Assembly: GCA_025055755.1 (NCBI GenBank)
Contig: JANWWF010000001.1
Span: forward strand, 600,670 to 664,669
Direction of reading: 5' to 3'
Source of the DNA: Candidatus Kapaibacterium sp.
GTDB lineage: Bacteria; Bacteroidota; Ignavibacteria; Kapaibacteriales; NICIL-2
DNA: 64,000 nt
Position 1 is the first letter of the stretch, and every line of letters begins with the position of its first letter. Of this stretch, positions 43,825-53,269 are shown piece by piece. Made by a program: the position numbers and the translations under genes. The notes under the pieces are model-generated. The model had not been told where the DNA came from and did not search any database. It saw nothing but the letters and a program-made list of their open reading frames with translations.

Positions 43825-45072
43825 ATGGAGCAAGCGCCGCCGATAGAACAACAGCAGGCAGCGATACAACCAAGTTATCACATTCCTATCGCAACGCTGA
43901 TTGTCGAACCTGATCCGCTCGTGTGCGAAGCACTCGCAATGCACTTTCGCACCCACCCCCATATTGGCATTGCAACGACGGCAACCGCTGCCGGTGCCCT
44001 CTCTGCACTTACTCGTTCCGTGTACGACATCGTCGTTCTCGATGGAAGCCAGGAGGATGCCGCCGAGGTTGCTACAAGCATTCACGAACGCTACCCTTCA
44101 ACCGTAATCATCGGACTTGTTCCTCTTGCGACACCAAATGCACTGGAGCACTTACCCGTCTCGATCGTGTCGCTGGTACTGACAAAGCCGATACCTCCAG
44201 CACTACTGGAACGAGCTATCCTCCATGCAGCATTGTACCGCTCCTTGCAGGAACAACTTAGCTCGCTTAAGGAGCAGCATCAGCAGCTTACCTCGGATGC
44301 TCTCGCACAGCTGCAGCAAGAGTATAAGCATCTCAAGCGTGCGCACCAAGAGCAGCAGGATCGCTTTCGCATTGCAATCCACGATCTTCAAAATCCTCTT
44401 GCGAATCTTGCCACTCTTTGCAAGGAACTGCAGCAGCGCCAGCATGAGCTTCTTCCCATGGCTCGTGAAGCAGTGGAGCTTGGTCTGCAGTCTATCGAAA
44501 TGATGCAAACACTCATCGAGGACCTGCTCAATACTACCCAGTTGGATAACGATCCACGCCTTTCTATCGCCCCTGTTGACGTTGCATCTTTCGTACGCAA
44601 TACTGCCCGCCGCTTTGCTTACCGCGCGGACAAAAAGAACATTTGGATCAACCTCCTTTTGCCCTCTGAGCTACCAGTAGTTTACGCCGACGAGCACCAA
44701 TTGAGCAAGGCTCTGGACAATTTGGTTAGCAATGCCATCAAGTACACTCCCAGCGGAGGCTCAGTAACTATCCAGGTCGAACCCACCAGCGATCGTATTC
44801 GCTTTCACGTGCGAGATACTGGTCAAGGAATGACTCCTGACGACATTGCTCAGGCATTTACACCCTTTCGTCGTCTTTCAGCGGTACCGACTGGTGGCGA
44901 GCCGAGCACTGGACTGGGATTGTATATCGTCCGTCGGATTGCAGAACTCCACGGGGGCACCGTTACCGCTACCAGTGAAGGGAAAGGAAAGGGCTCGACC
45001 TTTACACTTGAAATCCCGATTGCTCCTGGTTTGAGCACTTCTGTAATTGTGTCAGAGCAATGCCCCAGCTAA
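43825..45072 (+). CDS. Receiver-histidine kinase hybrid (REC-HisKA-HATPase)
   Basis: From ATG 43825 this is a 415-residue cytosolic protein with three domains. The receiver domain (about residues 20-130) has phospho-acceptor Asp73 in VVLDGSQ and Lys in VLTKPIPP. A HisKA domain carries His186 in HDLQNPLANL, and a HATPase_c domain has DNLVSNAIKYTP, DTGQGM and GLGLYIVRRIAELHGG. A coiled coil links the first two. No sensor or membrane segment is visible and no separate regulator is adjacent, so the input and output partners are unknown. An upstream frame extension adds 22 residues without similarity. Confidence 0.9.
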   Translation: MEQAPPIEQQQAAIQPSYHIPIATLIVEPDPLVCEALAMHFRTHPHIGIATTATAAGALSALTRSVYDIVVLDGSQEDAAEVATSIHERYPSTVIIGLVPLATPNALEHLPVSIVSLVLTKPIPPALLERAILHAALYRSLQEQLSSLKEQHQQLTSDALAQLQQEYKHLKRAHQEQQDRFRIAIHDLQNPLANLATLCKELQQRQHELLPMAREAVELGLQSIEMMQTLIEDLLNTTQLDNDPRLSIAPVDVASFVRNTARRFAYRADKKNIWINLLLPSELPVVYADEHQLSKALDNLVSNAIKYTPSGGSVTIQVEPTSDRIRFHVRDTGQGMTPDDIAQAFTPFRRLSAVPTGGEPSTGLGLYIVRRIAELHGGTVTATSEGKGKGSTFTLEIPIAPGLSTSVIVSEQCPS

Positions 45073-45734
45073 TTATTCCCCTCCATCCTCTCACACCCGA
45101 ACAGAGACTACTTGCCATCATCGCCAATGAGATTCGGAGCGGTAAGCTCCTGCTCTACCCATCGGACACAAGCATGGCGTTAGGCTGCGCCCTGCGGAAT
45201 AAACACGCTATCGAACGCATCCGCCGCATTCGACGGGATGAAGATACCAAGTTTATGACCTTCCTGTGTCCCTCTTTGTCGAACCTTGCTGACTATGCTC
45301 ATGTCAGCAATCGGGCATATCGAATAATGCGACGGTTGGTCCCTGGTCCATTCACCTTCATTTTACCCGCTACGAAAGCAGTTCCCAGCTACGCACACGA
45401 CCCCAAACGTCGCACTGTCGGCATTCGTATTCCCGCTGCGCTCATCCCTCGCAGCATATTGGAGGTAGTTGGCGAGCCGATTATTTCCATTAGTGCAAAG
45501 TCCGCCGATGGCACCGAGCTTCTTTCCCCCGACGACGCAGTAGAAGAGCTCGGCTCGTATGTGGACTGTGCAGTAACAATTCAGCATTACTCTTGGCACA
45601 CTGAGCCACTGTTTGCGGGACCTTCGACTGTGCTGGACTTGACCGACGAAGAGCCCCATATCGTCCGCCGCGGTGCAGAGATAGAACGCGTCGAGCAGTT
45701 ACTCCGTGCTGAGTATCCTTCGCTTGAGTTTTAG
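45060..45734 (+). CDS. yciO: YciO-type Sua5/YrdC family protein
   Basis: This 224-residue protein has the Sua5/YciO/YrdC fold: LLLYPSDTSMALGCALRNKHAIERIRRIRR, then VPGPFTFILPATKAVP and VGIRIPAALIPRSILEVVGEPIIS. The pattern is closer to E. coli YciO than to TsaC/Sua5, with YPSDT and RRTVGIRIP at matching places. Sua5/TsaC makes threonylcarbamoyl-AMP for tRNA t6A; YciO has been linked to related but less clear chemistry. The ATG at 45060 overlaps the end of the histidine kinase gene. Its stop overlaps the convergent T9SS protein gene by 4 bases. Confidence 0.9.
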   Translation: MPQLIIPLHPLTPEQRLLAIIANEIRSGKLLLYPSDTSMALGCALRNKHAIERIRRIRRDEDTKFMTFLCPSLSNLADYAHVSNRAYRIMRRLVPGPFTFILPATKAVPSYAHDPKRRTVGIRIPAALIPRSILEVVGEPIISISAKSADGTELLSPDDAVEELGSYVDCAVTIQHYSWHTEPLFAGPSTVLDLTDEEPHIVRRGAEIERVEQLLRAEYPSLEF

Positions 45735-48700
45735 CGGACTATCTGCAGCGGAAGAACCTCAATTATGTTTGCTGCATGGTAACGACACCAGTATATACCG
45801 GCGGGAAGATCCCCCACATCAGTGTGGAGCTGATAGCTACCGGCTGGCAGAGTACCCTCAACCAGAACACGGCGGAGACGACCAACGACATCGGATAGTT
45901 CTATCCGAACAGGGGCTTCAAATCCAACTTCATAGCTAATGACCACCGTGCCCGAGGAAGGATTAGGGACAAGGGAGCGAAGTCCGAAACCGGTGCCTTG
46001 GACGATTACAAAGCGCAAACTCCCCGCACAGGTATGCAAATTGATTGGTGCAGCTGTTGTGGTAACCTGGACGCATCGAGCGATAGAATCTGGGAGCACA
46101 AGCTCCACGGTAGGCTCTACGCGATAAGACATTCCCAGCAGTGTGCCGAATTTCACCTGCATCACTTCCCCATTCTGCAGAAGAGGGCTGCTTCCTCGGA
46201 GAATGCAAGTCAGTAGCGTCTGTCCATCGCTCAGATGACTTTCTTCGGTGGTGCATTGCCACTTTCCCTCCGCCAGATCAGGACGCTGGGCAATCGTGCA
46301 CAAGTTGTCGTAGTACATGCGATCGCTGGGATAGCGCATCCGCAGCTCGAATTCTCGAAGATCAAGAAGGTCCCACCGATCTGCATCGAGTACCAGAGAA
46401 AGAGTAATCGGCTGCCCCGGAAACATTGCCTGATCTTTATCCCCTTGAGGGACTAAACGCACTTGAAGTAGCTGGGGAGTGCTTACCACATTCATCACAA
46501 GAGTTGTATCTCCTGCATCCGAGCGAATGCGCACAAGCACCCGAACAGTAGAACTAAACAACCGCATCTTGCATTCAAACACCCAGCGCTCACCTTCCAA
46601 CAGGGGAAGGGGTAGCTGGTTTCGGAGGTCTGAACTTTGCGGGTCACCATCTCGAAATAGCCGTGCCTGCACTACTGTCCCTATGCCGTCATCGAAGACA
46701 ACCTCGACTGCCCGAACAATGTATGCCTGGTCACTCTCTTCTGCTGGATTCTCAATGGTGCACCGGACAGTAGCGTAATCGCATTGCACTCCACTGGTAA
46801 CAGCCGACACTAATGATGCAAGGAGCTTCTTTCGGCAAGGGACAACATCCACCAGCACTGTATCAACATCGAGGCAGCCATCGGCAGTAACTGTGGTAAG
46901 CGTATAGCGTGTCGTGATGTAAGGGGTTGCAACTGGCTCTGCACAATCGCTACAGGAAAGTCCCTCCCTGGGCTGCCACTGGTAGCGGTAGCCAGGCTGC
47001 ACCCCAATCGGTTTTAGCTGTACTGATCGTCCCACACATATGCGCACGCTGTCGGGTAGGTCCACCACAGGTATTGGATACACTGTTAGCAGAGCGGTCT
47101 TGCGCGTGCTACAGCCTTCCGCATTGATACTTTCAACCGTGATGGAACGCGTTGCCTGGGCAACCAGCTCGATTTCCTCGCAATCGTAGCAGTGAATCGG
47201 CAACTGGGGATCCCAGCGCAGACTTCCATCGGTTATTGCTCGGAATCGCACAATCTCTCCCTGACACACTGCAGTATCTGTTGGCATAAGCATGAGTATG
47301 GGACGCGGGTGAACTGTCACGTTTACCGTTGCCTGGGCGAAACATCCTGCTGCCGTACTGCCAATGACCGTATAGGTGCGGCTTGTTGTTGCCACAATTG
47401 CCGTAGAATCACACGTAGGGCAGAGAATTCCATCTGTTGGCTCCCAGCGAATGTTATCTGCACCCTCAACACGTACGACAACCTGCATTGTATCCCCTGC
47501 ACACAGGACAACTGAACCGGGTGCTTCGATACGGGGACGCGGAAGAACTGAAATGGTGAATGTATCACGCACGATGCACTCTCCTGTCCCCCTTCCCGCA
47601 GAAACGGTTATCGTGTACGTCCGCGTAACAGTCGGCGTAAATGTAGGTGTAGGGCAGTTTGTACACGAGACATCTTCTGGAGGGCTAATCGAAATGTGCT
47701 CTGCTCCTGTCGAGACAAGCTGGAGCTGCACACTTTCCCCAGCGCAAATGCTTGTATCCGCAACTGGTGCAAGAGTTGGACGAGGCACTACTCGCACTTC
47801 AACGACTGCTTGCGTTACACATCCTGCCGAGTCCCCGTAAACCGTGTATCGCGTTGTGCGCTGGGGACGGAAAGTTACCGTTTTGCAATCAGTACAGCTG
47901 ATACCTTGCGAGGGTACCCACCGCACTGTGCCTCCATAGTCAAGAGTGAACACAATACTATCGCCCTGACACAGGGTGATCACCGCGGGTACTTTTCCTG
48001 TCAATCCGGGGGCATATCGCACTCGAATGCTATCACGGGCTTCGCAATGGGGGGAATTTCCATTCCTTGCTATCGCGGTATACACTATTTCTCTCCCCGC
48101 CTGTGGCGTAACCGTTGTTTGGGCACAGACGCTACAGCCTAAGCCTTCGGTTGGGGTCCATTGGATGCTCTGGAAGCTACCTTCAGCTATGAGCGTTATG
48201 GGTATATCGCCGCAGAGCACACTGTCAGGACGAATGCGCAATTGTGGTGGACCATACACAGTAATGAGCACTTCGTCGCTAATGGAGCAGCCAAGGGAAT
48301 CATAACCCGTCAAAAGGAGCTTCGTTGTCGCTCGTGGAGCAATTCTAATCTGGCGGCACGTATCGCACGGGATGACCACCTGCGGATATCCTGCTGCTAC
48401 CATCCATCGTACAGCTGATGCATTTCCCTGCACGCTTATAGTTACACTGTCTCCCTGGCAGAGCTCACGATCAGGACCCGCAGTGACATCCATGTCAGGA
48501 ACATCAGGAATAAATGCCATACCCCCCACATACCCATACGAATCTGCGTAGCCGTAGCCATAAACGTATAACCCGAACAGCCGCGGACTTTCGATGGTGT
48601 GCGGTCCCTCGGTAGTTCTCACATTTGCATATACGTAACAGGTGTTGGGTACCTGCCTGAACTCTGCCCGCAGGCGTGTACCATCCAGCCAAATGCTATC

Positions 48701-49942
48701 AACGTTGTTCGGCGTAGTGACAATGGTAATGTAGTGCTCGTAGTAGGTAATCCCCCCCGAGGGATGAGCAACTTGGCATGACTGAAACCGATACCGTGAC
48801 AAATACTGGCGTCGTGGGGGAATTATCATCATAAATGGATCGCCGAGTGTCAGATTCGAGCTTGCAGAAAATGACCGCTTGAATAATGCAACCATTACCG
48901 GTTGGCTCGATTCAAGTAGCGCTGCTTGCTGGAGAGGAGCTTGGTAGAATTGTCCTCGCTGGAGCACAGCAACAACACGCCCATTGACCCTGACTTCCGT
49001 GCCGTTCTCTGCGGCAAGCACTCTGTATAAGTCCGTAGCGCCCCCTGAGGGGGTTCCTAAGCCTTGAGGCTCTGCAAGTGGAGTCAGGATGTACGTAGTT
49101 CCCCACATAGATCGAGGGATCAATTGCTCATAGAGCTGATCGCGGGAGGAAAGAATACCGCGCGATTGAACTGGAACAAGCGCCCGCTGATGTCCTGCAA
49201 AGACAGCGATCTTTTTGTTCGCGACAATTCGTGTGCCCGTAAGATCATGGTTAAGTGTTTGCCGCGAGAATTCTGCCTGAAAAAGCATTGCCTGCGCACG
49301 ATTGAGGCGAACAGTCTTTACCTGCATCCCCGTCTCAGTAGTCGGCGCAGTGGGATAGATGGTGACATCAGTTCCATCCTCAATAGCGACGATTGCAAAC
49401 TGGGACGGCGTGTATTGGCTGTTCAGTGTTCCATTAGAGTTGAGAACCCCATCGCTGTTGTAACTCATCACGTAATATTCTGTCCCAAGAGTCGTGGTAG
49501 GAAGCACCAGCGTCGCATCACTGGTTGTGAGTGCTTGATTGAGGGCATAGACGGCAACATCTCTATCGGCAGTCACGCGAAAGACTCGTGGACTAATGCG
49601 CTCGTTCTCGTTTGGTGTTGTGAACACACCGTTGTTATTGTAGCCAAAAAGCTCATAGGGGCGATACTGAACACGGTGAACATAGATCTGTTGCGGATTA
49701 GAAATCGTAAATGGCACTGACTGGGTCTGCCCAAGATTGTTTGTGAAGGTAATGGTCCCCGTCGTCGGCTCTTCTGCAACGATGAAAATGTACAGGCTAT
49801 CTGGAGCAGTATCCCCTCCGTTATGGTAATTCGGCAAGAAAACAATGGAGAACTCTCGTCCCCGTGTTGTAAGCTGAGCAGCGGTCTCGGTCGCAAGTGC
49901 GTAAAGGGTAATAGCGCAGAGGATAAGCAGTCGGCAGCCCAT
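45731..49942 (-). CDS. Large T9SS-exported protein: IgGFc-binding-like domain, CxxC Ig-like repeats, sorting domain
   Basis: From ATG 49942 the 1403-residue protein has a signal peptide (MGCRLLILCAITLYALATETAAQ). An N-terminal IgGFc-binding-type domain (EFSIVFLPNYHNGGD) covers roughly residues 25-460. Between about 490 and 1025 there are seven Ig/PKD-like repeats, each with a Cys-x-x-Cys pair, for example ISCTDCKTVTF, VSCTNCPTPTF and LSCSDCAEPVA. A C-terminal beta domain and a T9SS sorting domain follow (LVPNPSSGTVVISY, then GIYWCRYHAANIIEVLPLQIVR). It is probably a surface adhesin or matrix protein. A near-match -7 element (TAATTTTC) lies 31 bases upstream. Confidence 0.85.
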   Translation of the reverse strand: MGCRLLILCAITLYALATETAAQLTTRGREFSIVFLPNYHNGGDTAPDSLYIFIVAEEPTTGTITFTNNLGQTQSVPFTISNPQQIYVHRVQYRPYELFGYNNNGVFTTPNENERISPRVFRVTADRDVAVYALNQALTTSDATLVLPTTTLGTEYYVMSYNSDGVLNSNGTLNSQYTPSQFAIVAIEDGTDVTIYPTAPTTETGMQVKTVRLNRAQAMLFQAEFSRQTLNHDLTGTRIVANKKIAVFAGHQRALVPVQSRGILSSRDQLYEQLIPRSMWGTTYILTPLAEPQGLGTPSGGATDLYRVLAAENGTEVRVNGRVVAVLQRGQFYQAPLQQAALLESSQPVMVALFKRSFSASSNLTLGDPFMMIIPPRRQYLSRYRFQSCQVAHPSGGITYYEHYITIVTTPNNVDSIWLDGTRLRAEFRQVPNTCYVYANVRTTEGPHTIESPRLFGLYVYGYGYADSYGYVGGMAFIPDVPDMDVTAGPDRELCQGDSVTISVQGNASAVRWMVAAGYPQVVIPCDTCRQIRIAPRATTKLLLTGYDSLGCSISDEVLITVYGPPQLRIRPDSVLCGDIPITLIAEGSFQSIQWTPTEGLGCSVCAQTTVTPQAGREIVYTAIARNGNSPHCEARDSIRVRYAPGLTGKVPAVITLCQGDSIVFTLDYGGTVRWVPSQGISCTDCKTVTFRPQRTTRYTVYGDSAGCVTQAVVEVRVVPRPTLAPVADTSICAGESVQLQLVSTGAEHISISPPEDVSCTNCPTPTFTPTVTRTYTITVSAGRGTGECIVRDTFTISVLPRPRIEAPGSVVLCAGDTMQVVVRVEGADNIRWEPTDGILCPTCDSTAIVATTSRTYTVIGSTAAGCFAQATVNVTVHPRPILMLMPTDTAVCQGEIVRFRAITDGSLRWDPQLPIHCYDCEEIELVAQATRSITVESINAEGCSTRKTALLTVYPIPVVDLPDSVRICVGRSVQLKPIGVQPGYRYQWQPREGLSCSDCAEPVATPYITTRYTLTTVTADGCLDVDTVLVDVVPCRKKLLASLVSAVTSGVQCDYATVRCTIENPAEESDQAYIVRAVEVVFDDGIGTVVQARLFRDGDPQSSDLRNQLPLPLLEGERWVFECKMRLFSSTVRVLVRIRSDAGDTTLVMNVVSTPQLLQVRLVPQGDKDQAMFPGQPITLSLVLDADRWDLLDLREFELRMRYPSDRMYYDNLCTIAQRPDLAEGKWQCTTEESHLSDGQTLLTCILRGSSPLLQNGEVMQVKFGTLLGMSYRVEPTVELVLPDSIARCVQVTTTAAPINLHTCAGSLRFVIVQGTGFGLRSLVPNPSSGTVVISYEVGFEAPVRIELSDVVGRLRRVLVEGTLPAGSYQLHTDVGDLPAGIYWCRYHAANIIEVLPLQIVR

Positions 49943-50042
49943 GGCTACCTCCCAACGACAATAACACCATTCGAAAATTACGCAGAAGGATAGCTCCAAT
50001 AAAAACGCCCCCTTCTTGCGATTCCTGCTCTCCATGGCGCAG

Positions 50043-50050
50043 TATCTTTG
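50043..50050 (+). promoter_or_regulatory. Candidate -7 element for the leucine dehydrogenase gene
   Basis: TATCTTTGC on the plus strand matches TAnnTTTGY, 47 bases before the ATG at 50097. A TTG at 50016-50018 is 24 bases away, slightly longer than the usual spacing. Confidence 0.4.
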
Positions 50051-50096
50051 CGCCCTCAGAATATTGACGCTGCCATATTCACCACGAGGTTCGACG

Positions 50097-51179
50097 ATGT
50101 TTACAGAGCTTGAACATTATGGCCATGAGCAAGTAATCCTCTGCAGTGACCCGCAGGTCGGTTTGCGAGCTATTATCGCAATCCATGATACAACGCTTGG
50201 TCCAGCCCTGGGAGGAACACGGATGTGGCAGTATGCCAGCGATGCCGATGCCCTTACTGATGTGCTACGGCTCTCCCGGGGAATGACTTACAAAGCAGCA
50301 GTCGCAGGACTGAACTTAGGAGGAGGCAAGGCAGTAATCCTGGGCGATCCGCACACCCAGAAAACTGAAATGCTTTTCCGTAGCTACGGACGATTCATCG
50401 AATCTCTCCGCGGTCGGTATATCACCGCAGAAGATGTGGGAACAACCGTCCGTGATATGGAGTGGATTCGGATGGAAACTCAGTACGTCACCGGGGTTGG
50501 TGGTGAGCATGGGAGTGGGGACCCATCGCCTTACACTGCATTGGGCGTGTTTGTCGGCATGAAAGCGGCGGCGAAGATTACTTTCGGCACTGAGTCACTT
50601 AGTGGCAAACGTATTGCTGTCCAAGGTGCAGGAAACGTTGCGCGCCACCTTGTCGGGCATTTAGTCAAGGATGGAGCACAGGTAACTGTCACTGACATAT
50701 TCGAAGATAAAGCACGTGCACTCTGCGAGGAATACGGTGTTGCTTACGTGGAACCTGAGAAAATTTTCGACGTTGAGTGTGACATTTTCTCACCGAACGC
50801 TCTTGGAGCTGTGCTCAACGATGCCACAATCCCCCGTCTGCGGTGTACTATTGTTGCTGGTGGAGCAAACAATCAACTCGCCGATGAAGAACGCCACGCC
50901 CGCATGCTTGCAGAACGTGGCATTCTCTATGCTCCCGACTATGTCATCAACGCTGGTGGACTAATCAACGTTACCAGCGAGATCGAGCAATGGAGCCGTG
51001 AGCAAGTCCTCCGAAAAGTGGAAAGCATCTATGATACCTTGCTCCGCATCTTTCGCATTGCCAGTGAAAACGGCATTCTCACCATCGAAGCATCCAACAA
51101 GATAGCAGAGGAGCGCATAGCGCAAGCACGCCATATTCATCGCACCTTTATTGGCAGCCCGACAATTCGGAATAGGTAA
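50097..51179 (+). CDS. Leucine/branched-chain amino-acid dehydrogenase
   Basis: From ATG 50097 (GAGG 8 bases upstream) the 360-residue protein matches Glu/Leu/Phe/Val dehydrogenases: GPALGGTRMW, the catalytic-Lys region LSRGMTYKAAVAGLNLGGGKAVI, the NAD-binding VQGAGNVARHL, and AGGANNQLADE. Leucine and valine dehydrogenases deaminate branched-chain amino acids reversibly with NAD. I cannot say which substrate. A start at 50016 would add residues without family similarity. The nusB gene begins 49 bases after its stop. Confidence 0.88.
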   Translation: MFTELEHYGHEQVILCSDPQVGLRAIIAIHDTTLGPALGGTRMWQYASDADALTDVLRLSRGMTYKAAVAGLNLGGGKAVILGDPHTQKTEMLFRSYGRFIESLRGRYITAEDVGTTVRDMEWIRMETQYVTGVGGEHGSGDPSPYTALGVFVGMKAAAKITFGTESLSGKRIAVQGAGNVARHLVGHLVKDGAQVTVTDIFEDKARALCEEYGVAYVEPEKIFDVECDIFSPNALGAVLNDATIPRLRCTIVAGGANNQLADEERHARMLAERGILYAPDYVINAGGLINVTSEIEQWSREQVLRKVESIYDTLLRIFRIASENGILTIEASNKIAEERIAQARHIHRTFIGSPTIRNR

Positions 51180-51228
51180 GTTTTTGTCGGTTGTCTATAT
51201 TCGCAGTAGACAATGCGCTCTTTTACTA

Positions 51229-51822
51229 ATGAAGCGAACCACGGACCTGACGATAAGTGTCTTTCCTCTACGGACAACGCAAAGCGTAGAGGGCAGTCGC
51301 CGTCTTGCACGGGAAAAGGTTTTGCAAGTGCTCGCGGCGTATGACATCGCAGCGTCCCACCAGGAGCTTCATTTTGCCCACATTTTCTACCGCATCTTCG
51401 CCGACGAGGAGGCTCAACCAGAAATTCCGCATCGTATGCTTCGCCCGGAGGAAATCGCTGAACTTGAAAGTGACATTCCCATCCGGTGGCGCCAAAGCGA
51501 CATCAATTATGCTCATCGTCTTTTTCAGGAGACCGTTCGTCTTCGCCCCTTCTGCGATGAACAAATCGAACGTCACGCCCTCAATTGGGAAATCGAGCGG
51601 ATTGCGCATCTCGACCGCCAAATAATGCGACTGGCAATAGCAGAAATTCTGTGCTTCCCCGATATCCCAGTTAAGGTTAGTATCAACGAGGCACTCGAAT
51701 TGGCAAAGCGGTATTCGACCGACAAAAGTAATGCTTTCATCAATGGCATTCTCGACGCCACTGCTCACGATTTACGTTCCAGCGGTATGATAACAAAACC
51801 GCTTGAGCACAGTTCTCCATAG
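51229..51822 (+). CDS. nusB: Transcription antitermination factor NusB
   Basis: From ATG 51229 this 197-residue protein ends with the NusB core: IERIAHLDRQIMRLAIAEILCFPDIPVKVSINEALELAKRYSTDKSNAFINGILD. The N-terminal half contains REKVLQVLAAYDIA. It is somewhat longer than the usual 140-residue form, with an N-terminal extension and an insert. NusB with NusE binds boxA of rRNA leader transcripts. A 9-residue-equivalent variant -7 element (TATATTCG) sits 26 bases upstream. The downstream gene starts after 56 bases. Confidence 0.92.
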   Translation: MKRTTDLTISVFPLRTTQSVEGSRRLAREKVLQVLAAYDIAASHQELHFAHIFYRIFADEEAQPEIPHRMLRPEEIAELESDIPIRWRQSDINYAHRLFQETVRLRPFCDEQIERHALNWEIERIAHLDRQIMRLAIAEILCFPDIPVKVSINEALELAKRYSTDKSNAFINGILDATAHDLRSSGMITKPLEHSSP

Positions 51823-51878
51823 TGCTGGCATAACATTTGTCGCTCAGCGAAGGGATACCTTCATTGCAGGTGCATACT

Positions 51879-53267
51879 ATGCGCAAAGTAATTCTTGGTA
51901 TTGCGATTGTCGCTGCTGTCACCACCGCGAATAGCCAAGTGCTTCGTTTGGTGCGAACTGATCCTGTGACCTATCCAACGATAGTCACTGCAACACGGCT
52001 TTTTGGTTTCGATATTCTTGCCGATAGCATCACTGGACTAACAACAGTGAGTTTTGAGCTGCGGTACACCGGTGCTCAGTATGTCCGCTTGGCTGCGTGG
52101 AAACCACGTCAACTAAGTCGTAACAATGTATACGTTCTCGACCGTTCTGACACTGCCACAGGAGTAGGAAGCATTCACATTGCAGTGTTCGCCGATGACC
52201 CTTCCGCACAGCAAAACGTAGCGAATCGCACTGTTGTGCACCTGGATTTTGTTGTCCTTCCCCATACACCGCACAAGACAGCTCTTCAATTCGACGCTAT
52301 CAACCCCGAAGCAGTCATCGCAGGACCTCCACCGCGTCTTGTTCCTCTGCGTGCCCAATCAGTCGGTATTGTTGTCCACAGCTTTGTAACCGTCTTTCCC
52401 GGTGATGCAAATAATGACGGCCGCGTAACCCAGAGAGATTTCAGCACAGTAGCTCTTTACTTAGGGCAGGGCACTACCAGCGGACAGGTCCGCGGTTTTC
52501 GGCGGGATATTCCCAGCACACTCTGGCAGCCGCAGCGTGCGCTTGCGTGGGAGGACGAAGCTGCAACGTATGCAGACTGTGACGGCAGCGGCGACATCAC
52601 ACTTGCTGATGCCTTGGTCGTGAAAATCAATTTCGATAGCACCCATGCACTAATCGGTCCACTGTCTGACCCTCTTCCGTCCCAGCAAAAAGCAGAAAAA
52701 ACTCATACAGGTCCGACTGCAACGATAGCCTTTTCAGAACAGGCGGTCCGTGCACTTGCACTTGAGTGCCTTTTGCCTACTGATTGCAGTGAGCTGGAGC
52801 TTTGTTCACCAGATGAGCAGTGGAACATTGACTTTTTTACTTCTGCTCCCCAGTGTCGCCGAGCATGGGCAATCCTGAGCAGCTCAGTGCCTCGCGATGC
52901 CCCCACCATATCACTCCAATGGAGAAGCTCAACGGAGGTCAGGGTGCCGCCACCAACAATCGTAAATGCATACGCACTACTCGATGGAACCAACTCGATT
53001 GTCCCCGTACAACCAACCCTTCTTTCAGTTCCCGTCCAGGAATATGAGCAAAGGTGCCTGTGGTACTATCCGCATCCTGCAAGTGCAACCGTAGCTATCG
53101 TCACAGAAAGCGCCGAGGAGGCAACACTCTATGCTTGCAATGGACGCGCAATCCATACCTACTCGCTTGCAGCTGGTACGACTGTCCTTGATGTTAGCGA
53201 TCTTGAGAGCGGCACATACTGGCTGCACACAGCTCGTTGTAATGTTCCGGTGATGATCATTCGGTAG
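51879..53267 (+). CDS. T9SS-exported protein with cohesin-like and dockerin-like modules
   Basis: From ATG 51879 the 462-residue product has a signal peptide (MRKVILGIAIVAAVTTANS). A cohesin-like beta domain spans about residues 20-150 (GFDILADSITGLTTVSFELRYTG). A dockerin-like pair of calcium loops follows: DANNDGRVTQRD at residues 176-187 and DCDGSGDITLAD at about 233-244. The C-terminal segment ends WLHTARCNVPVMIIR with a WYYPHPAS motif, like a T9SS sorting domain. Cohesin and dockerin normally pair between proteins, and both here in one chain suggests self-binding or a surface network, which I infer. Confidence 0.78.
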   Translation: MRKVILGIAIVAAVTTANSQVLRLVRTDPVTYPTIVTATRLFGFDILADSITGLTTVSFELRYTGAQYVRLAAWKPRQLSRNNVYVLDRSDTATGVGSIHIAVFADDPSAQQNVANRTVVHLDFVVLPHTPHKTALQFDAINPEAVIAGPPPRLVPLRAQSVGIVVHSFVTVFPGDANNDGRVTQRDFSTVALYLGQGTTSGQVRGFRRDIPSTLWQPQRALAWEDEAATYADCDGSGDITLADALVVKINFDSTHALIGPLSDPLPSQQKAEKTHTGPTATIAFSEQAVRALALECLLPTDCSELELCSPDEQWNIDFFTSAPQCRRAWAILSSSVPRDAPTISLQWRSSTEVRVPPPTIVNAYALLDGTNSIVPVQPTLLSVPVQEYEQRCLWYYPHPASATVAIVTESAEEATLYACNGRAIHTYSLAAGTTVLDVSDLESGTYWLHTARCNVPVMIIR

Positions 53268-53269
53268 TC

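Noticed and set aside
51830-51845. Possible -7 element TAACATTTG upstream of the cohesin/dockerin gene
   Set aside because: It has three rather than two bases between TA and TTTG, so it is only a near match.
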